Both the position numbers and the translations under genes were made by a program. Under the pieces are notes generated by a model. The model did no database searches. It saw only the letters and a list, made by a program, of their open reading frames with translations, and had not been told where the DNA came from. Shown here piece after piece: positions 9,135-20,800 of a stretch of 64,000 nucleotides of DNA (the first letter of the stretch is position 1; each line of letters starts with the position of its first letter). Origin of the DNA: TMED88 sp964515335 (GTDB taxonomy: Bacteria > Myxococcota_A > UBA9160 > UBA4427); the NCBI GenBank assembly GCA_964515335.1, contig CAZETS010000026.1, positions 3,302 to 67,301 of the forward strand. The letters run 5' to 3'.

Positions 9135-9626
9135 GTGCGGAGGAAGCATCACTATCGGCGCCGCGCGGAGGCCTCCGTGGAGCTGGACATGACCACCTTC
9201 CTGAACTTGATGGTGGTGCTGGTCCCGTTCCTCCTGATCACGGCGGTGTTCTCGCGGATCACGATCGTCGAGCTGAGTCTGCCGAACTCGACCGGCGGCC
9301 AGGCTGCCGTCGAGCCGACCTTCAGGGTGGAAGTGATCGTCCGGGGCGACGTCCTGCAGCTCAGCGACGGCCGCAGGGTCCTGGCGACGCTGCCGAAGGT
9401 GGACGACGAGTACGACTTCGAACGCCTGGGCGAGCACGTGCTCGCGTTGAAGCAGCAGAACCCCGAATCGGACGCCGCCTCGGTGCTGCTCGAGCCGCAG
9501 ATCGAGTACGACCATCTCATCCAGGTGATGGACGCCGTGAGAACGGCGGCGGTGCCCGACGAGGCCAGCGACGAGATCGTGCAGATGGCGCTGTTCACCG
9601 ACATCTCGATCGGAGACGCACCGTGA
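9135..9626 (+). CDS. ExbD/TolR-family stator, first paralogue, lacking the proton Asp
   Basis: 163 residues with a GTG start. The N-terminus is basic and cytoplasmic, followed by one transmembrane helix (about 19-42: MTTFLNLMVVLVPFLLITAV) and a periplasmic domain of about 120 residues with the ExbD fold. In ExbD/TolR the helix normally reads like PFIDVMLVLL, with an Asp that carries protons. Here the aligned residue is Asn24 (codon AAC at 9204-9206); the nearest Asp, Asp18, lies at the membrane edge. The paralogue encoded next keeps the Asp. The pair therefore probably forms a heterodimer with one proton-active subunit, in line with two-stator systems such as AglQ/AglS in Myxococcus. Four-base overlap with the next gene. 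Confidence 0.88.
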   Translation: MRRKHHYRRRAEASVELDMTTFLNLMVVLVPFLLITAVFSRITIVELSLPNSTGGQAAVEPTFRVEVIVRGDVLQLSDGRRVLATLPKVDDEYDFERLGEHVLALKQQNPESDAASVLLEPQIEYDHLIQVMDAVRTAAVPDEASDEIVQMALFTDISIGDAP

Positions 9627-10126
9627 AAAGCTCCCGAAGAATGAGACGCATGGCGCGGAACAAGAAGAAGCTCCCCGCGCTGAACCTCACGTCGCTGATG
9701 GACGTGTTCACCATCCTCGTCTTCTTCCTGCTGGTCAACTCGGCTTCGACCGAGGTGCTGGAGACGCCGAAGCAGCTCACGCTGCCGGCGTCGGCGGTGG
9801 AGGAGAAGCCCCGGGAGACAGTGGTGATCTTCGTGAGTCCCACCGAGGTCACGGTCGACGGCGAAGTGGTGGCGCTCGTCGACGAGATCCTGACCGCGGA
9901 GGGGCGAGACATCGCGGCGATCGGCGACGTGCTCGCGCAGGTGAACGAGTCGGTCATCGGCACGACTACCCGGGCGGTCGCCCAGAGCCGCGAGGTGACG
10001 ATCCTCGCCGACAAGGGCGTCCCGTTCAACGTGGTCAAGAAGGTGATGTCGACCTGCACGAGCCAGGGCTTCGAACGCATCTCGCTCGCCGTGATCCAGA
10101 AGGCGCCCGAGACGGCGAAGGGGTAG
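9623..10126 (+). CDS. ExbD/TolR-family stator, second paralogue, proton Asp present
   Basis: 167 residues from the GTG at 9623, which overlaps the preceding stop codon; the ATG at 9641 is a possible alternative start. A very basic N-terminus precedes the single membrane helix (about 21-42: NLTSLMDVFTILVFFLLVNS). Asp27 (GAC at 9701-9703) sits where the conserved proton-binding Asp of ExbD/TolR is expected. The periplasmic part has the usual beta-alpha arrangement ending LAVIQKAPE. It should sit with its paralogue inside the ExbB ring. Nine bases separate it from the TonB-like gene, so production of the stators and the transducer is coupled. Confidence 0.9.
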   Translation: MKSSRRMRRMARNKKKLPALNLTSLMDVFTILVFFLLVNSASTEVLETPKQLTLPASAVEEKPRETVVIFVSPTEVTVDGEVVALVDEILTAEGRDIAAIGDVLAQVNESVIGTTTRAVAQSREVTILADKGVPFNVVKKVMSTCTSQGFERISLAVIQKAPETAKG

Positions 10127-10135
10127 GACCACTCC

Positions 10136-11524
10136 GTGTCCGACAACGAAGAACTGCGACAGGACCAGGAGGCGCTGCGCGCCGAACTCGACCAGTCTCG
10201 CTCGAGGCTGGACGGGCTGGTGCGCGAGCTCGGCTCGATCGACGGCATGCTCGACGAGATGGCGGTCGAGCGCCAACAGTACGCGCTGGTCCGCGAAGCA
10301 TGCGGCGTGCTCGAGAAGCTGTCCGAAATCGGAGGCGCGTCGCTCTTCTGGGGCGATCAGCCGGCGGAGCGCAATGGCGACTCTCATGTAGGCGATGTGC
10401 GGCGCCGCGTCGATCAGTTCGAGGCGCAGGTGCGCGACGTCGAGCAGAGCCGCAACGCCGTCCTCGAGCGCATGCGCGGCGAGGAAGAGACCGCCGAATA
10501 CATCGAGTTCGACATCGACGAGGCGAAGCGCGAGGAGGAGCAGCGCAAGCTCGAGTGGTTGATCGAGCGCGACTACGACCCCTCGGCCGAGACCGAGCCG
10601 CGGATGCCGTGGGCCAGCGGCGGCGAAGACGATCGGCGCTTCCACAAGTCGCTGTCCGGGGCGCTGCTGATCGCGATGCTTCTGGCGCTGGTGGTTCCGA
10701 TGATCGATCTGCCCGTTCCCGAGCGTTGGGAGGTGGTCGAGGTCTCCGAGCGCTTCACCCGGCTCATCAAGGAAGAGCCGCCGCCTCCGCCGCCGGTCGT
10801 TCAGGAGCGGGTCCCCGAAGAGCTGAAGCCCGAGGTGTCCGAGGATCAGCCGGTGCTCGCCGAGAAGAAGGCGCCGGAGACGGCTCCCGAGCCGGCTCCC
10901 AAGACGAAGCCCCAGACCAAGCCTGCCGCGAAGGGCATTCTCGCCTTTCGCGAGAAGTTCTCGAACCTCGCCGAGGCCAGGCCTGCGGCGCGGCTCGGCG
11001 CCCGGGCGCGGATCGACCAGTCCGGCGAAGCGGCGGTCGGCGACCGTGGGCGCTCGCTCGTGACCACGCAGGCGCCCGGCTCCAGCGGCGGCATCGACGT
11101 CGCTTCGCTCAGTCGTGACGCTGTCGGCGGGGGCGGGCAGGCCATCGAGGGCGTCCAGGTCGGTCGGGCAGAGAGTTCGATTGGCGGCATTACCGGGCCC
11201 GAGCGGCCGCTCAGCGGCGGTCCGGGGGCCGGGCGCACCGACGAGGAGATCCAGATCGTCTTCGATCGGCACAAGGCGGCCCTGTATCGCCTCTACAACC
11301 GCGCGCTCCGGCGTGATCCGACCCTTCAGGGTCAGATCGTGCTGCGTATCACGGTCGAGCCCGACGGCAGCGTGTCGCTCAGCGAGGTGCAGTCCAGCGA
11401 CATGAAGGCGCCGAAGCTCGGCGCTCAGGTGGCGGCCCGGGTGAAGAACTTCGACTTCGGTGCGAAGGAAGGCATTCCGCCGGTCACCATCCTGTACCCG
11501 ATCGACTTCCTCCCGGCTACCTGA
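10136..11524 (+). CDS. TonB-like energy transducer with AgmX/PglI C-terminal domain
   Basis: 462 residues, GTG start. The domain order is unusual for a TonB: a long charged N-terminal coiled coil of about 165 residues that must be cytoplasmic, one transmembrane helix at about 176-195 (GALLIAMLLALVVPMIDL), a Pro/Glu/Lys-rich periplasmic spacer (EEPPPPPPVV then Pro-Lys repeats, to about 265), a Gly/Ser/Arg-rich linker, and a C-terminal domain of about 95 residues starting EEIQIVFDRHKAALYRLYNR. That last domain matches the AgmX/PglI (GltJ/GltG) type of TonB fold, with the GQIVLRITVEPDGSVS strand-turn-strand. It should transmit ExbB/ExbD motion to an outer-membrane partner. Last gene of the operon; a hairpin follows at 11557-11577. 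Confidence 0.87.
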   Translation: MSDNEELRQDQEALRAELDQSRSRLDGLVRELGSIDGMLDEMAVERQQYALVREACGVLEKLSEIGGASLFWGDQPAERNGDSHVGDVRRRVDQFEAQVRDVEQSRNAVLERMRGEEETAEYIEFDIDEAKREEEQRKLEWLIERDYDPSAETEPRMPWASGGEDDRRFHKSLSGALLIAMLLALVVPMIDLPVPERWEVVEVSERFTRLIKEEPPPPPPVVQERVPEELKPEVSEDQPVLAEKKAPETAPEPAPKTKPQTKPAAKGILAFREKFSNLAEARPAARLGARARIDQSGEAAVGDRGRSLVTTQAPGSSGGIDVASLSRDAVGGGGQAIEGVQVGRAESSIGGITGPERPLSGGPGAGRTDEEIQIVFDRHKAALYRLYNRALRRDPTLQGQIVLRITVEPDGSVSLSEVQSSDMKAPKLGAQVAARVKNFDFGAKEGIPPVTILYPIDFLPAT

Positions 11525-11556
11525 GACGGCAGGCCGGTTGGAACGAGAGAGCGATC

Positions 11557-11577
11557 ACGAACGGCGGTGCCGTTCGT
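11557..11577 (+). terminator. Hairpin after the TonB/Agl-like operon
   Basis: A perfect 9-bp inverted repeat (ACGAACGGC and GCCGTTCGT) with a GGT loop lies 32 bases after the stop of the TonB-like gene. There is no T-run, so it is either a U-less terminator or a 3' end-stabilising hairpin. Its place suggests that the operon message ends here and the riboswitch-led gene downstream has its own transcript. Confidence 0.5.
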
Positions 11578-11640
11578 CACGATTGAGGGGAGCGAGCCCG
11601 ATCCACGACTGGATGTGACAGACCGAGCCTCAGGCTCGAC

Positions 11641-11737
11641 AAGATTCAGACAAGGGCAAAGCCATCGAAAGATGGCGACGCAAAGTCACCGGTCTAACGG
11701 GCTCTCGAGCCCCACGACAGCGGGGCCGCCGGAATCC
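11641..11737 (+). promoter_or_regulatory. c-di-GMP-I (GEMM-I) riboswitch
   Basis: The aptamer core is unmistakable by eye: ACAAGGGCAAA (11650-11660), a perfect six-pair hairpin with a GAAA tetraloop (GCCATC-GAAA-GATGGC, 11661-11676), the joining motif GACGCAAAG (11677-11685), the tetraloop-receptor arm beginning CCGGTCTAA (11689-11697), a second hairpin GGGCT-CTCG-AGCCC, and the closing segment with AGCGGGG (11719-11725). P1 can close through GATTC (11643-11647) and GAATC (11732-11736). The ligand-contact position in the GGG of AAGGGC is G, the form associated with c-di-GMP rather than the Geobacter 3',3'-cGAMP variants (assignment by alignment to the Vc2 aptamer from memory). It precedes the giant surface-protein gene by 73 bases. 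Confidence 0.93.
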
Positions 11738-11787
11738 AGCCCGACGTCTCCCGGGCTGTCTCGGTCCGCCCCGGCGAGTGACTCGCC
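11738..11787 (+). promoter_or_regulatory. Candidate expression platform of the riboswitch
   Basis: Two inverted repeats sit between the aptamer and the start codon: AGCCCG/CGGGCT (11738-11743 with 11752-11757) and GGCGA/TCGCC (11773-11777 with 11783-11787). Neither is followed by a T-run, so classic intrinsic termination is not evident. Control may act on translation initiation (the ATG at 11811 lacks a strong Shine-Dalgarno) or through Rho. The first repeat begins one base after P1, so the two may compete. Mechanism is inference. Confidence 0.4.
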
Positions 11788-11810
11788 GAGTGGACGGAAC
11801 GCAGGCAGCC

Positions 11811-14800
11811 ATGATCCAACCCGAGCGCAAGCATACGGCCGTACTGGGCGGCACGAGGCTTCTCGTGCTGGCCGGGCTCGCGCTCGCGTCGTTGCTGCTG
11901 CCCGCCGGTCGCGCCTCGGCCCAGATCCCGGGCGACTGCCAGAGCGAGCTCAACGCCGCCAACCTCGTCGACAACGACTTCGGGGCGAGCTTCTGCGAGC
12001 TGTGCTCGACCGGCACGATTCGCATCGTCGTCCAGAACTCGATCGACTCGTCGGACGACATCGGTCTCTCGCGGCTCGTCGTCACCGAAGACTTGCAGAG
12101 CTCGGGTCTGACCTACGTCCCGTTCACCACGCAGTTCCAGGGCGTGAACGTGGGGACGCCGGCCGTCGTCGAGCCGGCCGTCAGCGGCCCCAACGGTTCG
12201 ATCCTCACCTGGACACTGCCGGCTGGATTCACCCTGGCCGAGCAGGGCGGAGCGCCGGGGGATTGGGAGCAGCTGATCATCACCTTCGACGTGCAGCGCC
12301 ACGCGAGCCTCGGCGACGAGGGGCTGGTGTCGGCCAATCGCTCGATCGACGCGTCGGTGGACGTCGAGCCGAGCTGCGCGCCCGGCGAGACCTACACGCA
12401 GAACGACCCGGCCGGCACGCTCAGCCTGCGTGAGCCAGTGCCCAACGTCCGCAAGCGAGGCCGCAACGTCGACGCTGGCCAGGCCGGCTACACGGACACC
12501 GTCTACGCCCACGAGGACGACGACGTCATCTGGCGCATCAGGATCCGAAACGACGGGCAGGCGCCGCTGCAGGACTTCCGGTTCACCGATTCGATGGTGC
12601 CGGGAAACTTCGTCATCCACCACGTCTGCGACAGCTCGGCGGATGCGCTGAGCGCCGCCAACGGGGGCTCGCCGGCTTCCTGCGTGGCCTTCCCGAACGT
12701 GACGAGCATCGTCGGCTTCGACGTGGCCGGCGCGTTCGGTGGCGGTGCCAATCCCTACATCGTCGCGGCGCCCGGGGCGACCCGGCACTACTACCTGATC
12801 GGCCGCGTCACCGACTCGTGCACGAACCGCGACAACTCGGTGCTCGACGTGCAGTGGGGGTGTCAGGACGAGCCCCCCGTCGGCGGCATCGTGACGACCT
12901 CGTCGGGCTTCACCCCGGGTGACACCGAGACGCTGAACACCCTGTCGGTGCCGACGGGCGTTTCGGTGAGCGCCGCGCTCACCGGCCGCAATACCGCGCA
13001 GCCGATGGGCGCCCGCGGGCTGGTGAGCATCACGATCGACAACAACTCGGGCGGCACGATCCACGGCGGCGCGGGCGGCATCGACCTGCACGATCTGCTG
13101 CCCGCCGAGTACGTGGTCGATACCTCGGCCGGTCCGCCCACGCTCGCGATGGCGCCCGCGTACGGGAACGCCTACCCGGGCATGGTCGACACGATCGCGT
13201 GGACCAACCCGGCGGCAGGCACGGTGCCTCTCGTGACGGCGGATCCCAACGTCCCGCTGCAGAACCGCGATCTGCACTTCGTTCTGACCAGCAGCACCGT
13301 GCACCCGGATCCGCCGAACCGCAGCAACATGATCCGGCACGGCGACGTCGTGACGATCACGGTGCCGGTGGTGCTCATCGACCCCACCTACTACGACCTG
13401 ACGGCGGACATCGACGTCAGGATCGAGGATCCGGCCGGCTCGCCGCCGAACACCGACCCGACGGCCAGCTTCCCGGTCAGCAACGAGCTGGAGATCTGGT
13501 TCGAGGAGTACTGCACCGGCACGCAGCACAACTTCGTCGTGACCGACAACGACACCGCACGGCCGGAGGACCTCGACGTCGACCTCGTCGGCACCGAGCT
13601 GCTATTCATCCTGACGAGCACCGGGGACCCGCTGCCGCTCACCGTGGCGCTCACCAACAACGGCGGCCACGACGCCACCGACTACGAGACGTACGTGACC
13701 TTCGGCGAGGCGATGGTCGTGTCGACGGTGCCGTCGGGATGCGCGGTGACGACGAATCCGCCGCTGCTGCCGAATTGGCAGCTCCCGGCGACCCTGCCCG
13801 CGACGGCGTCCGTCTACCGGTGCGAGCGGGGCACGATCAGTCCCGGCGAGTGGGAGCTCTTCAACTTCGAGGTGGTGAAGAACACCGCCGCCTCCTTCGA
13901 CGACGATCTGACCTTCCGGGCCGACGTGATCGGCGAGATCGAGCTGGTCGACGGCACGCCGCTGTGGTTCCCGGCCCCGGTGGCCCGGGCCGACGGCATC
14001 ACGGACCGCGCCAACGACTACAGCATCGACGCCGTCCGGGCGCGGGTCGTCGGCTACGACCTCTTCAAGGCGCAGGCAGGGATCTGCACCGAGAACAATC
14101 CGCCCCCCGGCTCGCCCGACGACCAGATCCAGATCGGCGAGGAGTGCACGTTCCACGTCGAGTCGGGCGGCTGGTTCGGCTTCGAGACGCCGGGGTTCAC
14201 CTACATCGCGGTCCAGAACGTCCAGGTCGTCGACCAGAACCCCGACGGGCAGGGCTACCTGCGGTCGACGGATCCGCTGTTGACGAGCACCGCCGCCATC
14301 CAGGGCGTCTCGCTCAATCCGCCGCCGATCCAGCTCGACGACGCGTCTTTCGACTGGACGTTCAACACCGTCGTGCCGGCCGAGCGCATCACGCAGCGCG
14401 ATCACTGGTTCCGCGCCGATTTCACGACCCGGCTGCTGAACGACCCGGTCGATACGGTCGCCGTCCCGAACGAGCACGCCGCGGTCAGCAGCAACGTGCT
14501 CGTCTCGACCTTCGACGCGGTCTTCCACAACCCGCTGACGGGCCTCGAGGAGCTCTACAACCTCGGCCCGAGCACCGTCGGATTCCCGAGAGAGGTCCAC
14601 CGCCGGGTCGACCTGACGGTGACCGAGCCGCGGCTGACCCTGGTGAAGGAGGTCTGCAACGAGGTCCTCTACGGCACCGGGCCGAGCTGCTCGAACTTCG
14701 TCCCCCTCGCCAACGACGGCGACGCGTTCGACACCTACGTGTACCGGGTGACGGTGACCAACGAGGCGAGCGGCGCCGGCGTCGCCCGTGCACCCGCCTA

Positions 14801-17800
14801 CGACGTGACCGTCACCCACGACTTCGACGCGACCGACATGCTCTTCGTCGATCCGCTGGCGGGGGACGGCCTCGACGACGACGCCGATGCGGCGATCGAC
14901 GCCGCCGACGCGGACGGGGAGGGCGTGGTCACCGACAACGTCACCCAGAACGGCGTCCCCGCCCAGGTGATCGCCTCGTACACGCACAGCACGGAGCTTT
15001 TGCGGATCGACGCAGGCCAGAGCCGCACCCTCTACTACCGGGTCGATCCCGACGACGACGTGGCGCCCCTGCAGGCGCTGACCAACACCGTCACGGCCAG
15101 CTACGACAGCCTCGAGGGCGATACCGGCAGCCAGAGCGCGCCGCAGGGCGCCAACGGTGAGGCGGGCGGCGCGCGGCAGTACGTTTCTGCGCCCGCCGAG
15201 GCGACGATCCAGATCATCCCGGTGGAGGTCAGCCCCAAGCGGATCACCCGCACGGCCAACACGCCGCTGGTGCCGTCGAGCCAGCCGCAGCCGGTGTCGA
15301 TCGGCGAGGAGATCGAGTTCCAGCTCGAGGCGATGATCCCCGTCGCGCAGCTGCGGAGCTTCCGGGTGCGGGACGACCTGCCCGCCGGTCTCGGCTGCTC
15401 GGAGGCGCCGGTCGTCGACCTCGGCGCGCCGCCCTACGATGCGGCGGGCTTCGTGCCGGGCGGCGTCTTCACGCCGACCTGCACCGACACCCAGGTCTTG
15501 TGGGACTTCGGTGACCAGACCGTCACGCAGGCGCCCGGGGGCGCCGCGCGGTTCGACTTCGACCTCTTCTTCGTCGCCCGGGTCGACAACGCGATCGGCA
15601 ACCAGGACGGCCTGTCCATTCAGAACGGCGGCGCCGCCACGACCACCGAGGTGAGCTACATCGACGAGCTCGGCGTTTCGGTGGTGCTGCCGATCGAAGC
15701 GGCGACGGTGCTCGTCCGCGAGCCGCAGATCACGCTCAGCAAGGCGTTCTCCGTCGTGCAGGCCGATGCTGCGGACGTGCCCACGGTGACCGTCACGGCC
15801 ACCAACGACGGCACGGCGACCGCCTACAACCTGCGCGTGCTCGAGGACCTGACGGGCGTCGACCTCGCGTACGTGGGCAACGTCGGAGGCGCAAACCCGC
15901 CGAGCGTCGACACCGCCACCTTCGGCGCGGAGCGGCCGCTCTTCAGCTGGGCCCCGGACGTCCCCATCGCGCCCGGTGGGTCGATCAGCTTCACCTTCGA
16001 GGTCCGGCTCGCGGATACCGTCGAGCCGCACCAGATCCTGCCCAACACGATCCAGGCCGATTGGACCTCGCTGCCCGGGGCGAGCACCGCGCTCAACTCG
16101 AGCGGCGCGATCGGCGCCGACGGCAGCGCGACCGGCATGCGGATCGGCGCGCTGCCGAACGCCGGCGATCCGCTGAACGACTACGAGGCCCAGGCGGCGG
16201 ACTCCCTCGACGTGCCGCCGCTCACGGTGACGAAGACCGATCTCCAGCCGGGGCTGGCTCCGGAGATCGGCGCCCACAAGTCGTTCCGCGTCTCGCTGGC
16301 GCTGCCCGAGGGCGTCACCCGGAACGTGGTGATGACCGACCGGCTCGACAGCGGCACGGTCAGCTACGTGTTGGCCGACAACGCGGCCTTCGACGTCAGC
16401 TACGAGTTCGTCGGCATCGCGACGATCAACGGCCAGCCGCCGGGTGAGGGCGCGCTCGGCGCGGTTCCGGCCGACGGGGCGAGCGGAGCCGCCGTCTGGA
16501 GCATCGGCGACGTCGTGACCGTGACCGAGGACGACATCGCCGCGGCGGCGGTCAGTCCCGAGATCCGCATCACGTACTTCGCGCGCATCCACAACGACCT
16601 CGTCACCGACGCCGGCGATTCGCTGCAGAACGGTGCACTGCTGAACTACACGAACGGCGAGACCGGCCTGACGGAGGCGTACACCGACGCGCCCGCCGCC
16701 GTGGTGGCCATCGAGCCGAGCCTGACGGCGACGAAGACGCTGGCCAACGTGACCGCGGGCAAAGCCGCCGGCGACCCGCCGGCCTTCAACGACACGCTCG
16801 AGTACGTGGTGACGATCGTCAACAACGGCACGGCGATCGCTCACGACGTGAACGTCGTCGACACGCTGCCGCCCGAACTCACGCTGACCGCCGGCTTCAC
16901 GCCGACGGCGACGGTCAACACGGTGCCGGTGGCCGGGTTCGTGCCGACTCCCGTCGGTGCGCCGGCGGGCCCGCTCGTCTGGGGTGCCGGCAACGGCGAC
17001 GAGAGCCTGGACGTCCCGCCCGGCGGGTTCCTCGACCTGACGTATCGCGTCGTGGTCTCGACGCCGATCCCCGACCCGGACGTGCTCGAGAACCGCGTCT
17101 GGGTCGACTGGACGTCGCTCGACGCGGCCAGCGTCCACGAGCGGACGGGGGCGGGCTGCCCGACCACGACGCCGCCCGACGACTACTGCTTCGGCCCTGC
17201 AATCGCGAGCGGCGTGGCCCAGCCGGTTGCGGCTCCCGACCCGACCCTCAAGCAGAACACGCAGGCGACGGCGTCGATCGGCGAGGCGTTCGCCTACCGG
17301 ATCACGATTCCGGCGACCCCGTACGCGTTCCCGATCTACGATCTCCAGATCCACGACGACCTGACTGCCTCGGCGGCCAACCTGCGCTTCGTCTCGGTCG
17401 CGAAGGTCTCCGGCAGTGGGACCTGGACCCCCGCCAATACCGGCACCCCGACGAATCTCGTCATCGAGGGTGCCGGCGCCGGCATCGACGTTCCGGCGGG
17501 CGAGCAGATCGTCCTCGACGTGACGGTCGTCCTCGAGGACACGCCGACGAACGTCGCCGGACTGACGTTCACCAACACGGCGTCGTACCTCTACAACTGG
17601 ATCGACGGCGACCCCACCAGTCAGCGGCCGGGCCTGCCCAGCACCACGGCGCCGATGACGATCGTGGGCCCGAACCCCATCCACATGGACAAGCGCGGGC
17701 CGGCGCAGATGACGATCGGCGCACCGGCGACGTTCACCCTGGACGTCCACAACACCGGCGGTGGCGCGGCGTACGACATGACGATCACCGACCAGCTGCC

Positions 17801-20800
17801 CGACGGTCCGACCGGCGGGATGTGCGACGTGGCGCCCGCGGCGTTCACCGCGCAGGTCTTCGCCGCCGACGGTGTCACGCCGGTCTCGGCGCCGCTGGCC
17901 GAGGGCACGGACTTCGCCACGGCCTACCAGGGGCCGCCCACCTGCCGTTTCACCGTGGTCACGCAGACGCCGGCAGCGGCGATCGGGCCCGATCAGCGCC
18001 TGATCGTTACCTACCAGAGCGAGCTCGACCCGGACACCCAGGACGCCGTGGTGCTGACGAACGTGGCCGGCGCGACCGAGTGGTTCAGCGCGCCGAATCC
18101 CGACCGCCGGCAGTACACCGGCGTGTTGACGGACGGAACGCCCGGCGTGCTCGATCACGAGGACGCGTCGACGACGGCCTCGGCGTTGCCGCAGCTGCGC
18201 TTCGAGAAGACCGTCACGAACGTGACCAGCGGCGCCAGCCCGGCGCTGACCGCGCAGCCCGGAGAGACGCTGCGCTATCGGCTCGAGGTGGAGAACCTCG
18301 GCACGGTCGCCGTCGCGAGCTTCTCGCTCTACGACGAGCTCGACCGGCTGAACCCGTCCGCCTTCTTCGTGCCCGGCACGCTGCAGCTGGTGAGCGTGCC
18401 GGCCGGCGCCGATACGAGCGGCACGAGCGCGACGGGCGGCGGCCTCGGCGGCGGCCTCGTGGACGTCGGCGGCCTCGCCCTGCCGAGCCAGGGCTCGACG
18501 GTGGTGCTCGAGTTCGAGGTGACGCTGGCCTCGCCCCTGAGCAACGCCGCTGCGGTGACCAACCAGTCCGAGCTGCGCATCGGCGGCATCTCCTTCGCGG
18601 TCAGCGACGACCCGAACGTGAACGGCCCGGCCAGCCCGGCAGTCGCCGGCGACGAGGACCCGACCGCGCTGCTGATCCAGTCGGCGCCGGCCTTCGAGGT
18701 GCAGAAGACCTCCACCGACCTGAGCGGCGACCCGAACGTGCTGCTCGCCGGCGAGACCCTGCGCTACACGCTCACCGTCAAGAACATCGGCAACGACAAC
18801 GCGACCGACGCGACCCTGCGGGACCAGATCCCGGTCAATGCCCGCTACGTGGCCGGCAGCACGAGGTTGAACGGCACGCCGGTCGCCGACCTGTCGGGCG
18901 GCGTACCGGCGCTGGCCGGGGGCATCCTCGTCTACGCCCCCGAAGACCCGACGCCGGGCGCGATGCGCGCCGATCCGGACCCCGCCGCGGCGAACGTCGC
19001 CACCGTCGAGTTCGACGTGATCGTCGATCCGGGCCTTCCCGACGGCACCGTCATCTCGAACCAGGGCTTCGTGAGCGCCGTCGCCGGGGGCGTCGTCGAC
19101 CAGCCTTCCGACGACCCCGCCACGCCCGTCCCCGACGACCCCACCCGCAACGTGGTCGGCAATCTGCCGCTGATCTTCGCCGCCAAGGACGCCGCGCTGC
19201 AGGTCGATCTCGGCACGCCGGGTGTCGTGGATCCGGGGGACGTCGTCCGGTACACGATCACCATCCGCAACAGCGGCGCCATCCCGGCGACCAACGCGGT
19301 GCTCAGCGACGCGGTGCCGGCGAACACCAGCTACGTGGCCGACTCGGTCACGCTCAACGGTCTTCCCGCCGGCCGGCCCGACGGGGGTGTCTCTCCGCTG
19401 ATCGCAGGCATCCCGGTCGGCTCGGCCGACCTGACGCCGCCGCTTCCCGGCGCGGGCATGGGGACGATCTCCGCGGGCCAGACCGCCGTGGTGACGTTCG
19501 ACCTCCAGGTGGGCGCGGGCGTTCCGGCCGGCACGATCATCAGCAACCAGGCGCTCGTCAGCAGTGCCGAGCTGCCGAATCTGCTGACCGACGGCGACGG
19601 CAACCCGGCTACCGGGCCGGAGCCGACGATCGTGGTCGTGGGGGCCGGTCAGCAGCTCGTCGTCACGAAGTCGGTGGCGGTGGTGGGAGGCGGCGCGGCG
19701 GCCGCCGGCGCCCAGCTCGAGTACCTGGTGCGCGTCACGAACGTGGCCACCACGCCGGCCACGAACGTCGTGATCACCGACGACCTCGATCTGCCGGTCG
19801 CCAATCAGCTGGTCTACGTCCCGGGCTCCGCGACCCTGAACGGGCTGCCCACCGGAGTCACGCTGGCGGGCTCGTTGATCACGGCCGACTACTCGACCAC
19901 CCACGGTCCGCTCGCGCCCGGGCAGTCGATCGTCCTGCGCTTCCTGGCCGGCATCGAGCCGAGCCTCGCGATCGGCACGACGATCACGAACGAGGGCACG
20001 GTCAGCTGGAACAACCCGCCGCAGACCGACAGCGCGAGAGTCTCCCTGGACGTCGGCGGCATGCCGGGCGTCGGCCTGCTCAGTGGCGCGTTCTGGCACG
20101 ATGCGGACTTCGATCTCGCGCAGGGCGCAGGCGAGCGCAGCCTGGCCGGCTGGACGGTCGAGCTGCAGCGCAACGGCCAGGTCGTCCACAGCGTCCTCAC
20201 GGACGCCGCCGGCGCCTACCAGATCGCCGGCGTCGTGCCGAACGACGTGAACGGTGACCAGTACGCGCTGCGCTTCCTGGCGCCCGGCGCCGGCGCCAGC
20301 ACCGCGGCACTCGGCCGGGCCGACTCACCCTCGCCGTTCATCAACGAGCCGCAGGCCATCACGAATCTCGTGGTGCCGTCCGGCAGCAACCTGCTGGGCC
20401 TGAACCTACCGATCCAGCCGAACGGCGTCGTCTACGACTCGGTGCAGCGCCTGCCGATCGCCGGCGCGACCGTGCGCCTGCTGAACGCCAGCAGCGGGTC
20501 GCCGCTGCCGGCGGCCTGCTTCGACGATCCCGTCCAGCAGGGCCAGGTGACGCTCCCGGACGGCCACTACAAGCTCGACCTGAACTTCTCGGACCCGGCC
20601 TGCCCGAGCGGCGGCAGCTACGTGATCGACGTCTCCGGCGCCGCCGCGGGCTACGGCAGTGGGGTCTCCGGCATCATCCCGCCGATCACCGACGGCTCGA
20701 CGACGCCGCTCTCGGTGCCGACCTGCCCGGGCACCGGAAGCGACGCCGTTCCGGCAACCGCGCTGCACTGCGAGGTGCAGGCTACCGAGGCCGCGCCGCC

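Noticed and set aside
11641..11737. cGAMP-specific (GEMM-Ib) variant of the riboswitch
   Set aside because: The core reads AAGGGC, with G at the ligand-discriminating place as I align it; the cGAMP-type forms usually differ there. Not excluded experimentally.
11738..11757. Classical intrinsic terminator as riboswitch output
   Set aside because: The hairpin AGCCCG/CGGGCT is followed by GTCTCGGTCC, not a T-run, so I list it only as a candidate platform.
13602..20189. A 2195-codon open frame on the minus strand inside the giant gene
   Set aside because: It is the antisense shadow of the DUF11 repeats, caused by high GC at third positions. The translation is Arg/Asp/Gly/His-rich without domains.
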